Below are positions 1 through 9,853 of a DNA stretch of 33,076 bases, piece by piece. Position 1 is the stretch's first letter, and the number at the start of each line of letters is the position of its first letter. Origin of the DNA: Planctomycetota bacterium (GTDB lineage Bacteria; Planctomycetota; UBA1135); NCBI GenBank assembly GCA_014382805.1, contig JACNIZ010000251.1, positions 1-33,076 of the forward strand, written 5' to 3'. The notes under the pieces are model-generated. The model saw nothing but the letters and a program-made list of their open reading frames with translations. It was not told the origin of the DNA and searched no databases. The position numbers and the translations under genes are program-made.

Positions 1-1429
1 TCAAGCACGGCGACGATGCGGTCAAGTGCAGGTCGCCGGCACTCCAATTCACAAATTTTGGAGCTTCGTCTATGCATTTCGGGTGGCTCGGTGATTCGAC
101 CGGGTCTTCATTTTCGATTTTGACCCACAATTCTTCCACGCAACAATTACGTATGTCGACGTTGCCGGTGAATTGACGCTTCACCCGCGGCGTTTGGTCC
201 TCACCTGGCAGAGCGCTGGGGCCGTCGTTGTAATAAAGAATGCAATTGGTCACTGGCAGCGCGTCGTTGCCGGACACGTATATGCCAGCACCTTTATCAC
301 AGTAGTTGTCGACGAAAGTGCTCGAATCCACCGAGCGCGTACGCCCGTTCGGTACATTTCCAAATACGCAAATCGCCGCGCCGACGTCACCGTCGTCGAT
401 AAACGAGTTGATCGGATAGGGTCGGGCGAAGTTGTCGAAGAAGCGCGAATTGCGCACCACCATGCCACCGTAAACGGTAATCGCAGAGCCGCCGTTGCCG
501 AATCCGCCGCTAAAGCTGCAGCTGTCGACAACCAGATCGCCGAAATTGAAAATTCCCGCGCCATAACTTCCGGACGAATCTCCTTGAGCAAACCAATTGC
601 CGATTTGATTGTTGATAAAGTCGCAGCGCAGAAAAGTAGCGTCGGCCCCAAAGCCACCGTAATAAGCAGAGCCATCATTGCCGCCGAAATTGGTGACGGT
701 GTAGTGGTTTTGAAATACGCAATCGGTGAAAGTCACGGTTGCGTCGTCCACCCAAACTCCGGCGGCGGTGCGGCTGAAGTTGTAGCCATCTTTGATCACG
801 CAATTTTCGAAGGTTGGACTGCCACCGTCTACGTAAGCCGCGGCACCGTGACCAAGCGAGTTGTAACGGAAGGTGCAATTGCGAATGGTGGGGCTGCCAT
901 TTTCAATGTAAAGCCCGCCGCCCAAATCGAAAGCCGGAGCGTTTGCGCCATAACCAGCTACGACGTGGAAGCCATCCAGAATGGCACTGGCTTGCACCCC
1001 GCTACCGTCGACGATGCGACCACAGTTTTCGGCCATTCCGGTCCAGTTGTATTGCCACCAATTCCAGGTGCTGCCGTAGGTGTCGTCGCCGGCGAGATCG
1101 CCGTCGAGGTAGGCGAGGAAGAGTCCTGGGTCGCGTTGATTGAGCGAGGTTTCGGTGCCTTGAAAGCCACCATAGAGCGCGACTTGGTTCTTGAGATTGA
1201 AGGAAACGGTGGGTTGGCCGGCTGGAGCCGGGCGATAGCGCCCCTCGGCCACCCAAATTTCGCCGCCGGAGGTAGCGGCCAGTGCAGTTTGCAGATCCTG
1301 ATAAGCGTCAGCCCAGCTGCTGCCATTATTTGCACCGTTGGCGTTAACGTCGACGTAAGTCGTTTGAGCCACAAGGGAAGTGGACCATGCAAAAGTAATT
1401 GCGAATGCCAAGCTGAGAGCGGTTTTCAT
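1..1429 (-). CDS. Secreted right-handed parallel beta-helix (pectate-lyase/POMP-like) protein, partial (C-terminus beyond left edge)
   Basis: Missing from the ORF track because it has no stop in the window. The minus strand from ATG at 1429 reads MKTALSLAFAITFAWSTSLVAQTTYVDVNANGANNGSSWADAYQDLQTALAA... (signal peptide plus YVDxxAxGxNNGSSWADAYxDLQxAL). It continues with imperfect beta-helix repeats (GGGLYIENGSPTIRNCTF.., AAYVDGGSPTFENCVI..) and ends at the edge near DLHLTASSPCL. Confidence 0.85.
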   Translation of the reverse strand, partial: MKTALSLAFAITFAWSTSLVAQTTYVDVNANGANNGSSWADAYQDLQTALAATSGGEIWVAEGRYRPAPAGQPTVSFNLKNQVALYGGFQGTETSLNQRDPGLFLAYLDGDLAGDDTYGSTWNWWQYNWTGMAENCGRIVDGSGVQASAILDGFHVVAGYGANAPAFDLGGGLYIENGSPTIRNCTFRYNSLGHGAAAYVDGGSPTFENCVIKDGYNFSRTAAGVWVDDATVTFTDCVFQNHYTVTNFGGNDGSAYYGGFGADATFLRCDFINNQIGNWFAQGDSSGSYGAGIFNFGDLVVDSCSFSGGFGNGGSAITVYGGMVVRNSRFFDNFARPYPINSFIDDGDVGAAICVFGNVPNGRTRSVDSSTFVDNYCDKGAGIYVSGNDALPVTNCILYYNDGPSALPGEDQTPRVKRQFTGNVDIRNCCVEELWVKIENEDPVESPSHPKCIDEAPKFVNWSAGDLHLTASSPCL

Positions 1430-1543
1430 TGTATTTTCCTGGGGAGGAAGCAGTTCTATGCTACCGGTTGAGAGCTTTTGCGCCGGCCAGAATCCAATGA
1501 CTATTTAGTTAGTTGGGGGTGTGTTACTCTTCCCTGGACACCC

Positions 1544-2161
1544 ATGAAATCCATTCGAAAGTCGCTTCGTCCCGTGAAGCGCTGGTTTAAGAGAAATATC
1601 TACCGGCGCTGGGACTTGATCGTTTGTGTACGGGATCTTGACCAGCCGCTGGTCAAGTTGCCGCGCTTGCGCTTTGATACTAGTGAGGTGGAAATTTTTG
1701 TCTCCAAGCCTGAGGACGCTCATTATTTTGACACCCCCGAGTGGAAGCATCAGCACGCCAATTTCATAGACCGTTGCCAAAACTTGCCCGGCTTCGCGTG
1801 CATGATGGGAGTGATTGGAGGAAAACTAGTTTCGTGCGGCCCCTTCGTCGCCGGGCCGATGTACGTCAAGGTATTGCACCACCGTTTTGACCCCGGCCCC
1901 GATGGAATTTATTGGTTCGAAGGGGAGACGCTGGAGGAATGGCGCAGTCGTGGCGTCGCGTTGGTTGGCATGAACTGGTTCTTTCCGCGTCTCGAAGAGT
2001 TGACTGGTCGCAAAAAAATCTTGACCAACTACGAGATGAAAAACCGCCCATCGCGAAAGTTGCATGATCGCTATTCGTTTGTGCCGCAGTACCGCCTGAT
2101 CTGGCGTAAACTCGGCCCATTTCGCTGGGCGCGACGCGCGGAGATCCCTGAGGACTTTTAG
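1544..2161 (+). CDS. Conserved hypothetical protein, about 205 aa
   Basis: Open frame 1478..2161. The TTG start in the track is replaced by the more plausible ATG at 1544 (MKSIRKSLRPVKRW...). Ends 2 bp before a convergent CDS. Family not recognised. Confidence 0.7.
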   Translation: MKSIRKSLRPVKRWFKRNIYRRWDLIVCVRDLDQPLVKLPRLRFDTSEVEIFVSKPEDAHYFDTPEWKHQHANFIDRCQNLPGFACMMGVIGGKLVSCGPFVAGPMYVKVLHHRFDPGPDGIYWFEGETLEEWRSRGVALVGMNWFFPRLEELTGRKKILTNYEMKNRPSRKLHDRYSFVPQYRLIWRKLGPFRWARRAEIPEDF

Positions 2162-2163
2162 GG

Positions 2164-4839
2164 CTACTCCAGAACGAGATCCACCGAGGACTCGGTATTA
2201 ATTTTGACGACGACTTCCTTTTCGGCTTGGGCGACAATGGGATCGTCCAGCTTTGAGTCAAAGATGATGCAAAGGATTTTGTACTTTCCAGGTTGTACCA
2301 TCGGAAAGTAAAATTCATTTTGGACGAGTGCTGCGTAATACGATTGCATGGATCCATATTCACTGGCTGAAGTTAGCTCCGGGTCAAAGAGTGGATTCAA
2401 TATTACGCTAATGCCAGGTGGAAATGGCAAGCCCCAAACCACCGACCCTTTTACTGAGCCAAAACCTGTAGAAACCATCTCAATGAATTGGCTTTGATGA
2501 TCCTGAATTTCGACAGAGACCCTTATCAAAGCAACCTCGTAACCATCAATGATCTTTTGTACATCAACTCGATAATTGCCATCGGTTAGTTTGGTAAATT
2601 CGAAAGCGCCGTTTTGGTCACTAGTTACTTCGCGGCGATATCTAGGAACTCCGGGCAACTGCTCCCCAGTGATTCGCATCGTTGCATCTGTCCAAGGCGT
2701 GCCATCCTGTCGTGCGACGGTGCCTGAAATGCTTGCTCCAGCCCCAAGTTCGATTGTCGGCGCGGAAACATCACCGGTGGAAATTGCAATCGGCCCGGTA
2801 ATTGAAGTGGCGAAGTCGAAATGGCTGGCTCTTAACCAATACTCCCCAGGACTGAAATTTTCGAGTGTATATTCCCCCTGTTTGTTTGTGGTTCCGATAG
2901 GAATTGCGTCCCTTTGCTCATCGTATCTATTTTTGAGCTGTTCAGTTGTAAGTAGGTAGACCTTGCAGTTGGCAATGGGAGTTCGATTGGATTCAGCGAT
3001 TACGGTGCCAGTCAATTTGGAGCTAGGGTATAGGCTGACGATGAAGTCGTCGGGGTTGGGCTCCGCGCTTGGGGTAATTGGATCCGAAGTGACTGGTGCA
3101 AAACCGGGTGCGGATATTCGGGTGGTAACCTGGCCTCCCAGCGGCAGCTCGGCGTTAGCTGAATCCCAAATTCCATTTGAGTTCGAGATTAACTTCCCAT
3201 CTCGTGCCCATTCTCCAGAAATGCCCATGCCTCGCGGACCTTTTTCCGGGTGTGTGATCTTGAGGAAAGTTATATTGAAGGAGGTTAGAGGCATGCCAGT
3301 TTGACCGTCCACAACCTTGCCAGCGATTCTGCCGATGGGATCCAGGACGATGATCAAGTCATCCTGGTTAAGATCGGTGGCCGTTAATTCGATTTTTTTT
3401 CTTTGATGCACCACATGATAAATCTCAAGGGTAAAGCCATCTTTGGGAACAGATTCCAAACGGAATTTTCCACCTTCATCAGTTTGGACTCTCTTGCCGG
3501 TGTAGCTTGCTTGGTTCCTTACAGAAAGGTAAGCCTCCGCAACCGGATTTCCAGCGGGGTCCGTGACGGTGCCGGCAATAAAACTTCCCCGGTCTAGAGT
3601 CACATTCATGAACGGCATAGAGCCAGCATCTTCCGGCACAGAGAGCTCGATGACCTGTGGTGAAAATTTTTCTGCATTGATGTGTAAAAGTTGACCGCCT
3701 GGCGGGACGTTTGGGAACTGAAAAAGCCCTGTCGCATCGCTATGGGTGTCAATTCTTTCGAAGGATGAAGAATTTCGCCCTATGGAAAGGGAGGCGCCTT
3801 CAATCGCACCTCCGGACGGGTCAGACAATTTTCCGCTTAGCTCCGCTCCGGGGTAAAGTACAAACACATGGTTGGTGACGCTGCCGGACTTTGGGTTGAA
3901 GTCTGCTCTTCCCAGTAAATAGCCTTCTTTCTCGGCATAAATGAAGCAGAATTCATTATCAGGGTCTATATGGTTTAGAGCAAAGGTGCCGTCGGCTAGA
4001 CTCAGTACGTAATTTTTCTGGACACCAAATGCGTGGAGTCTGGCGCCTTGTATAGGAATGTCGTTTTGATCGACGACTTTGCCTGAGATGGTTAACTCGG
4101 GATGAAGCTGGAATTCAATCGTCTGCCCATCTTCATGGATTTCTATCCATAGCTCCTGTTGGGCGAAACTTGGGGCTCTGGCGAAAGCTTGTATCTGCCC
4201 AAAAAAAGAAGAGTGACGTAACTCCGCTTCACCGGCCTCGTCAGTTGTGGTCTCTCCATAAGTACTCAGCACTGTTGCATTTGCAATGGGTTTGTTTTCA
4301 TGATCGCGCACTACGGCCAGGACACGTCGGTCGAATTCAAAAACCTTGACTTGCAAATCTTGCGGTGGAGCTTGTCCCTTCAAAACGCTGGCGCTGGTGC
4401 TCATGCCCCAACGTTCGTCGGTTTTTTTCGGCTTAATGCGCACATAAACACTTTGTTTCGGTGCCGCCAATGGCCATTCAAAGATCCCTTGCTCATTCGT
4501 GGTTAAAGTTTGTTCTTGAATGAGTTCACCGTCTGAGCTGTAACCCAAAAACAGCGACGCCAACAGGCTGACGTTTTTTGCGGCTGAATCATCTTTGTAG
4601 GTGGCGGTCCCGCGAACTATCCATTGGTTTTGTATGTCAGTAGGGGATTGATATCGTTCCGCGACGCCTGGTTTCACGGACGGTGATAATTCAGTTTCAT
4701 TTGAGTCCGTTGCGGCTTCACCAACCCGATCCCCTGCGGTCGGGCTCATTTCAGCATCTTCGCTTGGAAAAGCAATCGGCCACAACACCACGATGCAAAG
4801 GGCAATGACCGCTAAGGAGAATAATCCAGTTCGGTTCAT
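2164..4839 (-). CDS. Exported protein with multiple carboxypeptidase-regulatory-like (CarboxypepD_reg / Ig-like) repeats, 891 aa
   Basis: N-terminal hydrophobic segment MNRTGLFSLAVIALCIVVLWPIAF; many units of the type ISGKVVDQNDIPIQGARLHAFG...DGTFALNHIDPD, IAGTVTDPAGNPVAEAYLSVRN...GGKFRLESVPK, LTGTVIAESNRTPIANCKVYLL...GEYTLENFSPGEYWLRA. Confidence 0.9.
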   Translation of the reverse strand: MNRTGLFSLAVIALCIVVLWPIAFPSEDAEMSPTAGDRVGEAATDSNETELSPSVKPGVAERYQSPTDIQNQWIVRGTATYKDDSAAKNVSLLASLFLGYSSDGELIQEQTLTTNEQGIFEWPLAAPKQSVYVRIKPKKTDERWGMSTSASVLKGQAPPQDLQVKVFEFDRRVLAVVRDHENKPIANATVLSTYGETTTDEAGEAELRHSSFFGQIQAFARAPSFAQQELWIEIHEDGQTIEFQLHPELTISGKVVDQNDIPIQGARLHAFGVQKNYVLSLADGTFALNHIDPDNEFCFIYAEKEGYLLGRADFNPKSGSVTNHVFVLYPGAELSGKLSDPSGGAIEGASLSIGRNSSSFERIDTHSDATGLFQFPNVPPGGQLLHINAEKFSPQVIELSVPEDAGSMPFMNVTLDRGSFIAGTVTDPAGNPVAEAYLSVRNQASYTGKRVQTDEGGKFRLESVPKDGFTLEIYHVVHQRKKIELTATDLNQDDLIIVLDPIGRIAGKVVDGQTGMPLTSFNITFLKITHPEKGPRGMGISGEWARDGKLISNSNGIWDSANAELPLGGQVTTRISAPGFAPVTSDPITPSAEPNPDDFIVSLYPSSKLTGTVIAESNRTPIANCKVYLLTTEQLKNRYDEQRDAIPIGTTNKQGEYTLENFSPGEYWLRASHFDFATSITGPIAISTGDVSAPTIELGAGASISGTVARQDGTPWTDATMRITGEQLPGVPRYRREVTSDQNGAFEFTKLTDGNYRVDVQKIIDGYEVALIRVSVEIQDHQSQFIEMVSTGFGSVKGSVVWGLPFPPGISVILNPLFDPELTSASEYGSMQSYYAALVQNEFYFPMVQPGKYKILCIIFDSKLDDPIVAQAEKEVVVKINTESSVDLVLE

Positions 4840-4864
4840 GCCAGCATTATGCCACTTTTTGGTC

Positions 4865-5236
4865 TCAGCCCTGGTTAAAAAATAGAAACAGCGATATTGC
4901 AGTTGTGAGGTAAAGCGTCGATTGGGTGAGGATATCGATGCGTTTGACGTTGGCAGGACGTCCGGTTAGCCGTTCGGCTAAATAGCTCATGTAATTCGGG
5001 CGTTTCTGATTACCCATGCGCTGCCAGATGCGGTGTTGGAATCCCGTCAAAAAGCAGTGGCCGGGTTGGCCGATAATGGGGCCGAGTATGAACCATGAGC
5101 CGAGGGTGAGGCCGACGATGATCAAATGGAAGGGGCGCGTCGTGGGCCAGATCCAGCCGATTAAGGTGAAGCCAATCACGCCGAGGTGAAGCAAGTGAAG
5201 CGCGGCGTTGGCGATGCGGATCATTGCGGTGTTCAA
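4865..5236 (-). CDS. Small integral membrane protein, DUF2784-like (tentative)
   Basis: 123 aa, several hydrophobic segments, motif GHCFLTGFQHRIWQRMG. Overlaps the upstream CDS by 4 bp (5233..5236), consistent with translational coupling. Confidence 0.65.
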   Translation of the reverse strand: MNTAMIRIANAALHLLHLGVIGFTLIGWIWPTTRPFHLIIVGLTLGSWFILGPIIGQPGHCFLTGFQHRIWQRMGNQKRPNYMSYLAERLTGRPANVKRIDILTQSTLYLTTAISLFLFFNQG

Positions 5237-6405
5237 GCCAGCTGGGCGAAGGCGTCGGCGTATTGATCGAGGATGCCGTTATCGTCGCTGGGGAAGTTGG
5301 GCAGGCGAATGAGGCGTGCGTTTTCGGCTTCGGTGCGCGGTAGCTCGGTGGTGGGGAGTTCCCTATTTGGCGCGCGGCAGATGGATTTCCAATGACCCTC
5401 GGTGAAGAAGGGTTGTTGATGTAGGAGCGGATAGCGCGGCGCAGCAACTTGACCGCCGACGGCTCGCAAGCGTTCAATGAAGCTGGCGACGTCGTAATTG
5501 GGGTCGCGATGGCGAATCAGGAATTCAAAATAAACGCGTTGAATGTGAGCGGGGGGCAGGAAAGTTTCGAAGCCTAGTTTTTCCAGCTGCTGGCTAAGCT
5601 TGATGTGGTTGGCGTTGCGGCGCGCGTTGTGTTTCGGCAGTTTTTGCAGTTGAATTTTGCCGAGCGCTGCCGACATCGGCGCGATGCGCGTTTTAATACC
5701 GAAGGAAGTAGCAGCAAAACGGCGCGCCGGCGATTCCAGCTCAATGATGCGCGTGATGTCACCCAAACAAACGGCGCGTTCCCAATAATTGGCATCGTCG
5801 GTGAGGAAGATGCCGCCTTCACCTGCCGGAGCCAGCTTGTCGCCTTGCAGGCTGAATACAGAAATGTCGCCTAACCGTCCGCACGGAATATCGTTCCAAC
5901 TTGCGCCGTGGGTATGGCTGGCGTCTTCAATGATTTTCAGGTCAAACTCATCGGCCAGCGCGCGCAGTTCGGTCATGCGCGCCGGCAAGCCCCACAAATG
6001 CACGATCACCATTGCTTTGGTGCGCGGCGTGATGCGCTGCCGCATGTCGTCGGGGCAAGGGCCCAAGCGGTGCATTTCACTTTCGCAAAAAATTGGAATC
6101 AGGCCGAACCACAACATGGGCAGGGCGGAAGCCCAAAAGGTGGCCGCCGGCACCAGGATTTCGTCGCCCGGTTGCAAATCCAACGCATGAAAAGCAGCCA
6201 TCAACGCCGACGTGCCGTTATTGTGCGCCAGCGCGTGGCGTCGGCCGGAAAAAATTGCGTAGTCGTGTTCCAGTTCGCGGATCACTTCGTGCGTGGAAAC
6301 GTTGCCGTGGCGAAGGATGGATAAAACCGCAGCTTCATCTTGGCTATCAAATTGCGGCCAAGAGCACGTTGGAGGGTGCGGTAAGGTGATCAATGGGTGG
6401 CTCAT
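5233..6405 (-). CDS. DegT/DnrJ/EryC1/StrS-family PLP-dependent aminotransferase
   Basis: 390 aa; fold-type I DegT signatures: ALAHNNGTSALMAAFHALDLQPGDEILVPAATFWASALPML, IIEDASHTHGASW, CGRLGDISVFSLQGDKLAPAGEGGIFLTDD (candidate PLP lysine in GDK). Confidence 0.93.
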   Translation of the reverse strand: MSHPLITLPHPPTCSWPQFDSQDEAAVLSILRHGNVSTHEVIRELEHDYAIFSGRRHALAHNNGTSALMAAFHALDLQPGDEILVPAATFWASALPMLWFGLIPIFCESEMHRLGPCPDDMRQRITPRTKAMVIVHLWGLPARMTELRALADEFDLKIIEDASHTHGASWNDIPCGRLGDISVFSLQGDKLAPAGEGGIFLTDDANYWERAVCLGDITRIIELESPARRFAATSFGIKTRIAPMSAALGKIQLQKLPKHNARRNANHIKLSQQLEKLGFETFLPPAHIQRVYFEFLIRHRDPNYDVASFIERLRAVGGQVAAPRYPLLHQQPFFTEGHWKSICRAPNRELPTTELPRTEAENARLIRLPNFPSDDNGILDQYADAFAQLA

Positions 6406-7988
6406 GATTGGATTTGGCTAAGCAGATGGTCTTGTGCATCGGCACGCACTTCAAGTTCAAGTAGCGCTGCGTCCGCGCCATGCTCACCATGGAACCGCAG
6501 CGCAATTCGACGCAGGATTTCGCGATTTTCATTGTTGCGCCCTAAACCCAATCGCGGCGTCCACTGCGCAATGTTGGTACGGCGCCGTAGGTAGTCATCA
6601 AGGGTGGCGCACATATCACTAGGCGTCGCCCGAGGCAGTTTGCCGACGTGAACAGGCTTCGCATCACCCAACATTAGCTGCACTTCCCGGGCCGCCTTTT
6701 TTGCCTGCATCGGCGCCGACGTAATCTTGCCGCCGAACATGGTCATGCCGCGTTTTTCGTGGTCAACGTCAACTACACAGCGTCGCGATAAGTCTAGAGG
6801 ATAGTCATTGCCGCAGTAGCTTTTATGCACCGCCAATGGACGCACCCCGCAGCGCATAGAAATGATGTCTTTCGAGCCATATTCAGCACGCAGATTGTCC
6901 CGCGCGCTTTTTAGCAGAAACTGAATGTCGTCGGCGTTGGGGGAGAAGGCGTTGGTTAGTGATTGCAGCGGAGTTTCGGTGGGGCCCCAAAGTGCGATTG
7001 GCCCCCACGGCGTATAGGTCAAGGTATCGCCGTGCGCGCCCATTTCGAAGGCGAGGAATTCGCGCAGTTTAGGGGGCCGCGGTAGACCGAGGTAAACACC
7101 TTTGCTGAACACATGGCGGTGTTCGGAGTTCAGGCCGATTTGCTGGTTGAGGCGGTCGGCCCATACTCCGGCAGCGTTGACCACGACGCGGGCGCGGGCT
7201 TGCATGAAAGGAGGGACGTCCAGGCTTGATGGGTCGTCATTCGCTTGCGGCTGCAGGCGATCCTTCAGTTGCAAAGTCCAAGGTGACGAATCAGATCCAG
7301 CGCCATAGACTTGCGCGTCGGTCAACTCACAATGATTGATGGCAACGCAGGTCGACGGCGCGATGGTTGAAATCCAATCGGTGACTAGACACGCGTCTGA
7401 CATCGGCAAGTACGCCTCTTCATAGGTCAACGAATCCCCAAATCGATCCTGATCGAGCAAACTGCTGGCGTCGAACTCTTTTTCCCGGCCTGGCCGCTTG
7501 CGCTGGCAGGTCCCTAGCCACCAATAAGCTTCCAGCGCCGCCCGCACTAACCACGGCGGCCGCGATCCACGCCGACGCGATAAATAGCGGAATGCGGCCG
7601 GCTTCACCGTCGGCGCGTGCTCGCGGATCAACGCATCGCGCGCCTTCGAAAGCTGCCGCACCGTGATCAAATCCAAGTTTTTGAGGTACAGCAAGCCACC
7701 CCAAATCAGCATGCCCGACGCCTGACTGGTGCCACTGGCAAAGTCCGCTCGATCTAGCAACAAAACCCGATATCCGCGTTCAGCTAACTCGCGATAAAGC
7801 GCCGATCCAGCAACCCCTGCACCAATAATGGCGACGTCAAAAGTCCCGTTCTGCAGTCGCCGCCAGGCTTGATTGCGCTGTTGCTGAACAGTTGCCGAAA
7901 TCGCAGGGCGCGCAGACTTAACGTCTACCGCAGTCACGTCGGCCGAACGGATTACCGCATCCATGTCCTTAGCATATCTAAACTGCAT
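6402..7988 (-). CDS. FAD-dependent glycerol-3-phosphate dehydrogenase-like oxidoreductase
   Basis: 528 aa (possible alternative start MDAVIRS at 7964); Rossmann FAD motif FDVAIIGAGVAGSALYRELAERGYRVLLLDRADFASGTSQASGMLIWGGLLYL, ARVVVNAAGVWADRL. Overlaps the DegT CDS by 4 bp (ATGA). Confidence 0.88.
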   Translation of the reverse strand: MQFRYAKDMDAVIRSADVTAVDVKSARPAISATVQQQRNQAWRRLQNGTFDVAIIGAGVAGSALYRELAERGYRVLLLDRADFASGTSQASGMLIWGGLLYLKNLDLITVRQLSKARDALIREHAPTVKPAAFRYLSRRRGSRPPWLVRAALEAYWWLGTCQRKRPGREKEFDASSLLDQDRFGDSLTYEEAYLPMSDACLVTDWISTIAPSTCVAINHCELTDAQVYGAGSDSSPWTLQLKDRLQPQANDDPSSLDVPPFMQARARVVVNAAGVWADRLNQQIGLNSEHRHVFSKGVYLGLPRPPKLREFLAFEMGAHGDTLTYTPWGPIALWGPTETPLQSLTNAFSPNADDIQFLLKSARDNLRAEYGSKDIISMRCGVRPLAVHKSYCGNDYPLDLSRRCVVDVDHEKRGMTMFGGKITSAPMQAKKAAREVQLMLGDAKPVHVGKLPRATPSDMCATLDDYLRRRTNIAQWTPRLGLGRNNENREILRRIALRFHGEHGADAALLELEVRADAQDHLLSQIQS

Positions 7989-7992
7989 TACT

Positions 7993-9843
7993 ATGGTAGA
8001 CGTGACTCAGCGCACGTCCCTATTTCGTACTTGTATCAGTGCCGGTGCTATTACGGCTCTTGCTTCGGCAGTATGCATTGCTTTCAGCGCGCCGATGCTG
8101 ACGCGCCCGATTGTTCCTGGACTAGCCCTAAATGTGCTCGCGCCATTCGCAGTGGGGTTCTTCATTTGCTTCCTTCTTAGTTTGTTGCTATGGCAATTTA
8201 CCAAGTCATTTCAATACGGACAGGCATTGCTTCTGCCAGTAATAATGTTGAGTGCAGCTCCGTGGTGGTTCATTGCTCATGCAGCTGAGGCGGAACGGCA
8301 GTGGGTGGTGCTACCTGTGTTGGTCATTCTGGTTGTCGGCGTTCTATTTCTTCCGAAGCTAACCGGGCGTGGAGGCAAGATAGTTGTTTCCATTGCTTCC
8401 TTGGTGATACTGCTACCAAGTGATCGGAAATGGGATCCAGCGACAAACGATACGCTAGTGCCAACCCTGGTAATAGGGTTGGATGATGCCCCGTGGCAAG
8501 TTGTGGACGAATTGATACGTCGTGGCGAACTGCCAAATCTCAAGAAAATTTTGGATCGGGGAATCGTCAGTAAGTTTAGGTCTCCGATTCTCCTCGAGGA
8601 TTGGAGCCTTTGTCAATCAGCCTTCTCCGGCTATTCATCGTACGTCGATGAATCCCTATTTTCGATTCGCCAGGAAAGATTCCCCGATGAGGATAATCTG
8701 TTTGAATCCGTTTCCAGTATCGGGGCCGATGTCGGTGTGGGAGGATTCCCCATCCTATTGAAAAGTAATGATAGGCTGACAAATTTTACTCCTTACCGCA
8801 ATGGTGATTATTTGGAGGAATGGTCCACCGAAATCAACTACTTGATTTATTTGGATGGCTTCCACTGGAATTTGGGCCTTGAGGATTTGCTAACTCGTGA
8901 AGGAGGGTACTGGGCCCTCTCCAGCCTTGCTAACTCCAGTGCCAAGCATTTTTGGCAAAACCTAAGACAGGGAATGAAGTTACTTCCAGATGGAGGAGAT
9001 AGTGGTCGAGATCCGTGGAGGAAAAATATTGTAACCGACAATATTTGGATGGACGGGTTAACCAATTTCGTTCACCGTCATGATCCATTACTGGCCGCCG
9101 TGAATTTGGCGCCTTCGGGCGGATTTACTATGCGGGAGCAGAGTTGTTTATTTTTGCATGAAGACGGCAAGCATTTGGATGAAGAGATTTCGTGTAGTTT
9201 GATTCATTATCTTCGCTTGGTGGATGAGACTGTAGGTAATTTGACCGCCGGGGTGAGTGATCCCGACGTCAATTTGATTCTGATTTCAGTACGCGGTACC
9301 CAGCTCGTAAAAGAAAGCGATACATATTTCGGTCCCTACGTCATGGAGAAAATTGAAGAAAGCCATATGCCGGAATTAGAAGGAAGATTTGTGGGGAATT
9401 TCCAGCGAATTGGTGATTTCATGGTCTTTCAATTCTACGGACTAGCCGAGGAACGAATATGGAAGGCGAAAATGAAGGCTTGGGAAAGAGTGCAAATTCA
9501 ATCGGATCCTCCCACTCCATGGTTCGCTTCCATTCACTTTGAAGAAAATTCAAACGCGTTGATTTTTGAGCTATCCGAAGTTGGCAAAGGTATAGCTCCC
9601 TTTGTGGTCCAGGTCGATACCGATGAAATTGTGGTCGGACCGGCGGAACGGTACGGGACCCATCGCGAAGTACTATCCAATGAAGGACGAGTGGTGTTTT
9701 GTGGTCCTGCAATACAAAAGCCCATGCGTTTATCCGATCGTTCAATTTTAGATATCGCACCTACCATTCGTGCAATGATGAAGCTAAATGTAGACCAGGG
9801 AATGGTGGGCCGGAACTTGTTGATGGATCAAATCCCCCAATGA
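7993..9843 (+). CDS. Multi-TM membrane protein with a type I phosphodiesterase/nucleotide pyrophosphatase-like (AlkP superfamily) domain
   Basis: Open frame 7963..9843, more likely start ATG 7993 (MVDVTQRTS...). N-terminal hydrophobic helices, then VPTLVIGLDDAPWQVVDELIRRGELPNLKKILDRGIVSKFRSP; C-terminal YGTHREVLSNEGRVVFCGPAIQKP...SILDIAPTIRAMMKL...GRNLL. Confidence 0.8.
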   Translation: MVDVTQRTSLFRTCISAGAITALASAVCIAFSAPMLTRPIVPGLALNVLAPFAVGFFICFLLSLLLWQFTKSFQYGQALLLPVIMLSAAPWWFIAHAAEAERQWVVLPVLVILVVGVLFLPKLTGRGGKIVVSIASLVILLPSDRKWDPATNDTLVPTLVIGLDDAPWQVVDELIRRGELPNLKKILDRGIVSKFRSPILLEDWSLCQSAFSGYSSYVDESLFSIRQERFPDEDNLFESVSSIGADVGVGGFPILLKSNDRLTNFTPYRNGDYLEEWSTEINYLIYLDGFHWNLGLEDLLTREGGYWALSSLANSSAKHFWQNLRQGMKLLPDGGDSGRDPWRKNIVTDNIWMDGLTNFVHRHDPLLAAVNLAPSGGFTMREQSCLFLHEDGKHLDEEISCSLIHYLRLVDETVGNLTAGVSDPDVNLILISVRGTQLVKESDTYFGPYVMEKIEESHMPELEGRFVGNFQRIGDFMVFQFYGLAEERIWKAKMKAWERVQIQSDPPTPWFASIHFEENSNALIFELSEVGKGIAPFVVQVDTDEIVVGPAERYGTHREVLSNEGRVVFCGPAIQKPMRLSDRSILDIAPTIRAMMKLNVDQGMVGRNLLMDQIPQ

Positions 9844-9853
9844 CAAACTGCCA

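Noticed and set aside
958-1392. 144-aa and 84-aa minus ORFs (958..1392, 1002..1256)
   Set aside because: Out of frame with the partial beta-helix CDS and without family signatures.
173-1471. 432-aa plus-strand ORF
   Set aside because: Antisense shadow of the beta-helix CDS on the minus strand, which has a signal peptide and repeat structure; the plus translation is low-complexity Ala/Val/Arg.
5789-6389. Plus-strand ORFs opposite the DegT gene
   Set aside because: Shadow ORFs in high-GC coding DNA; the minus strand has clear DegT motifs.
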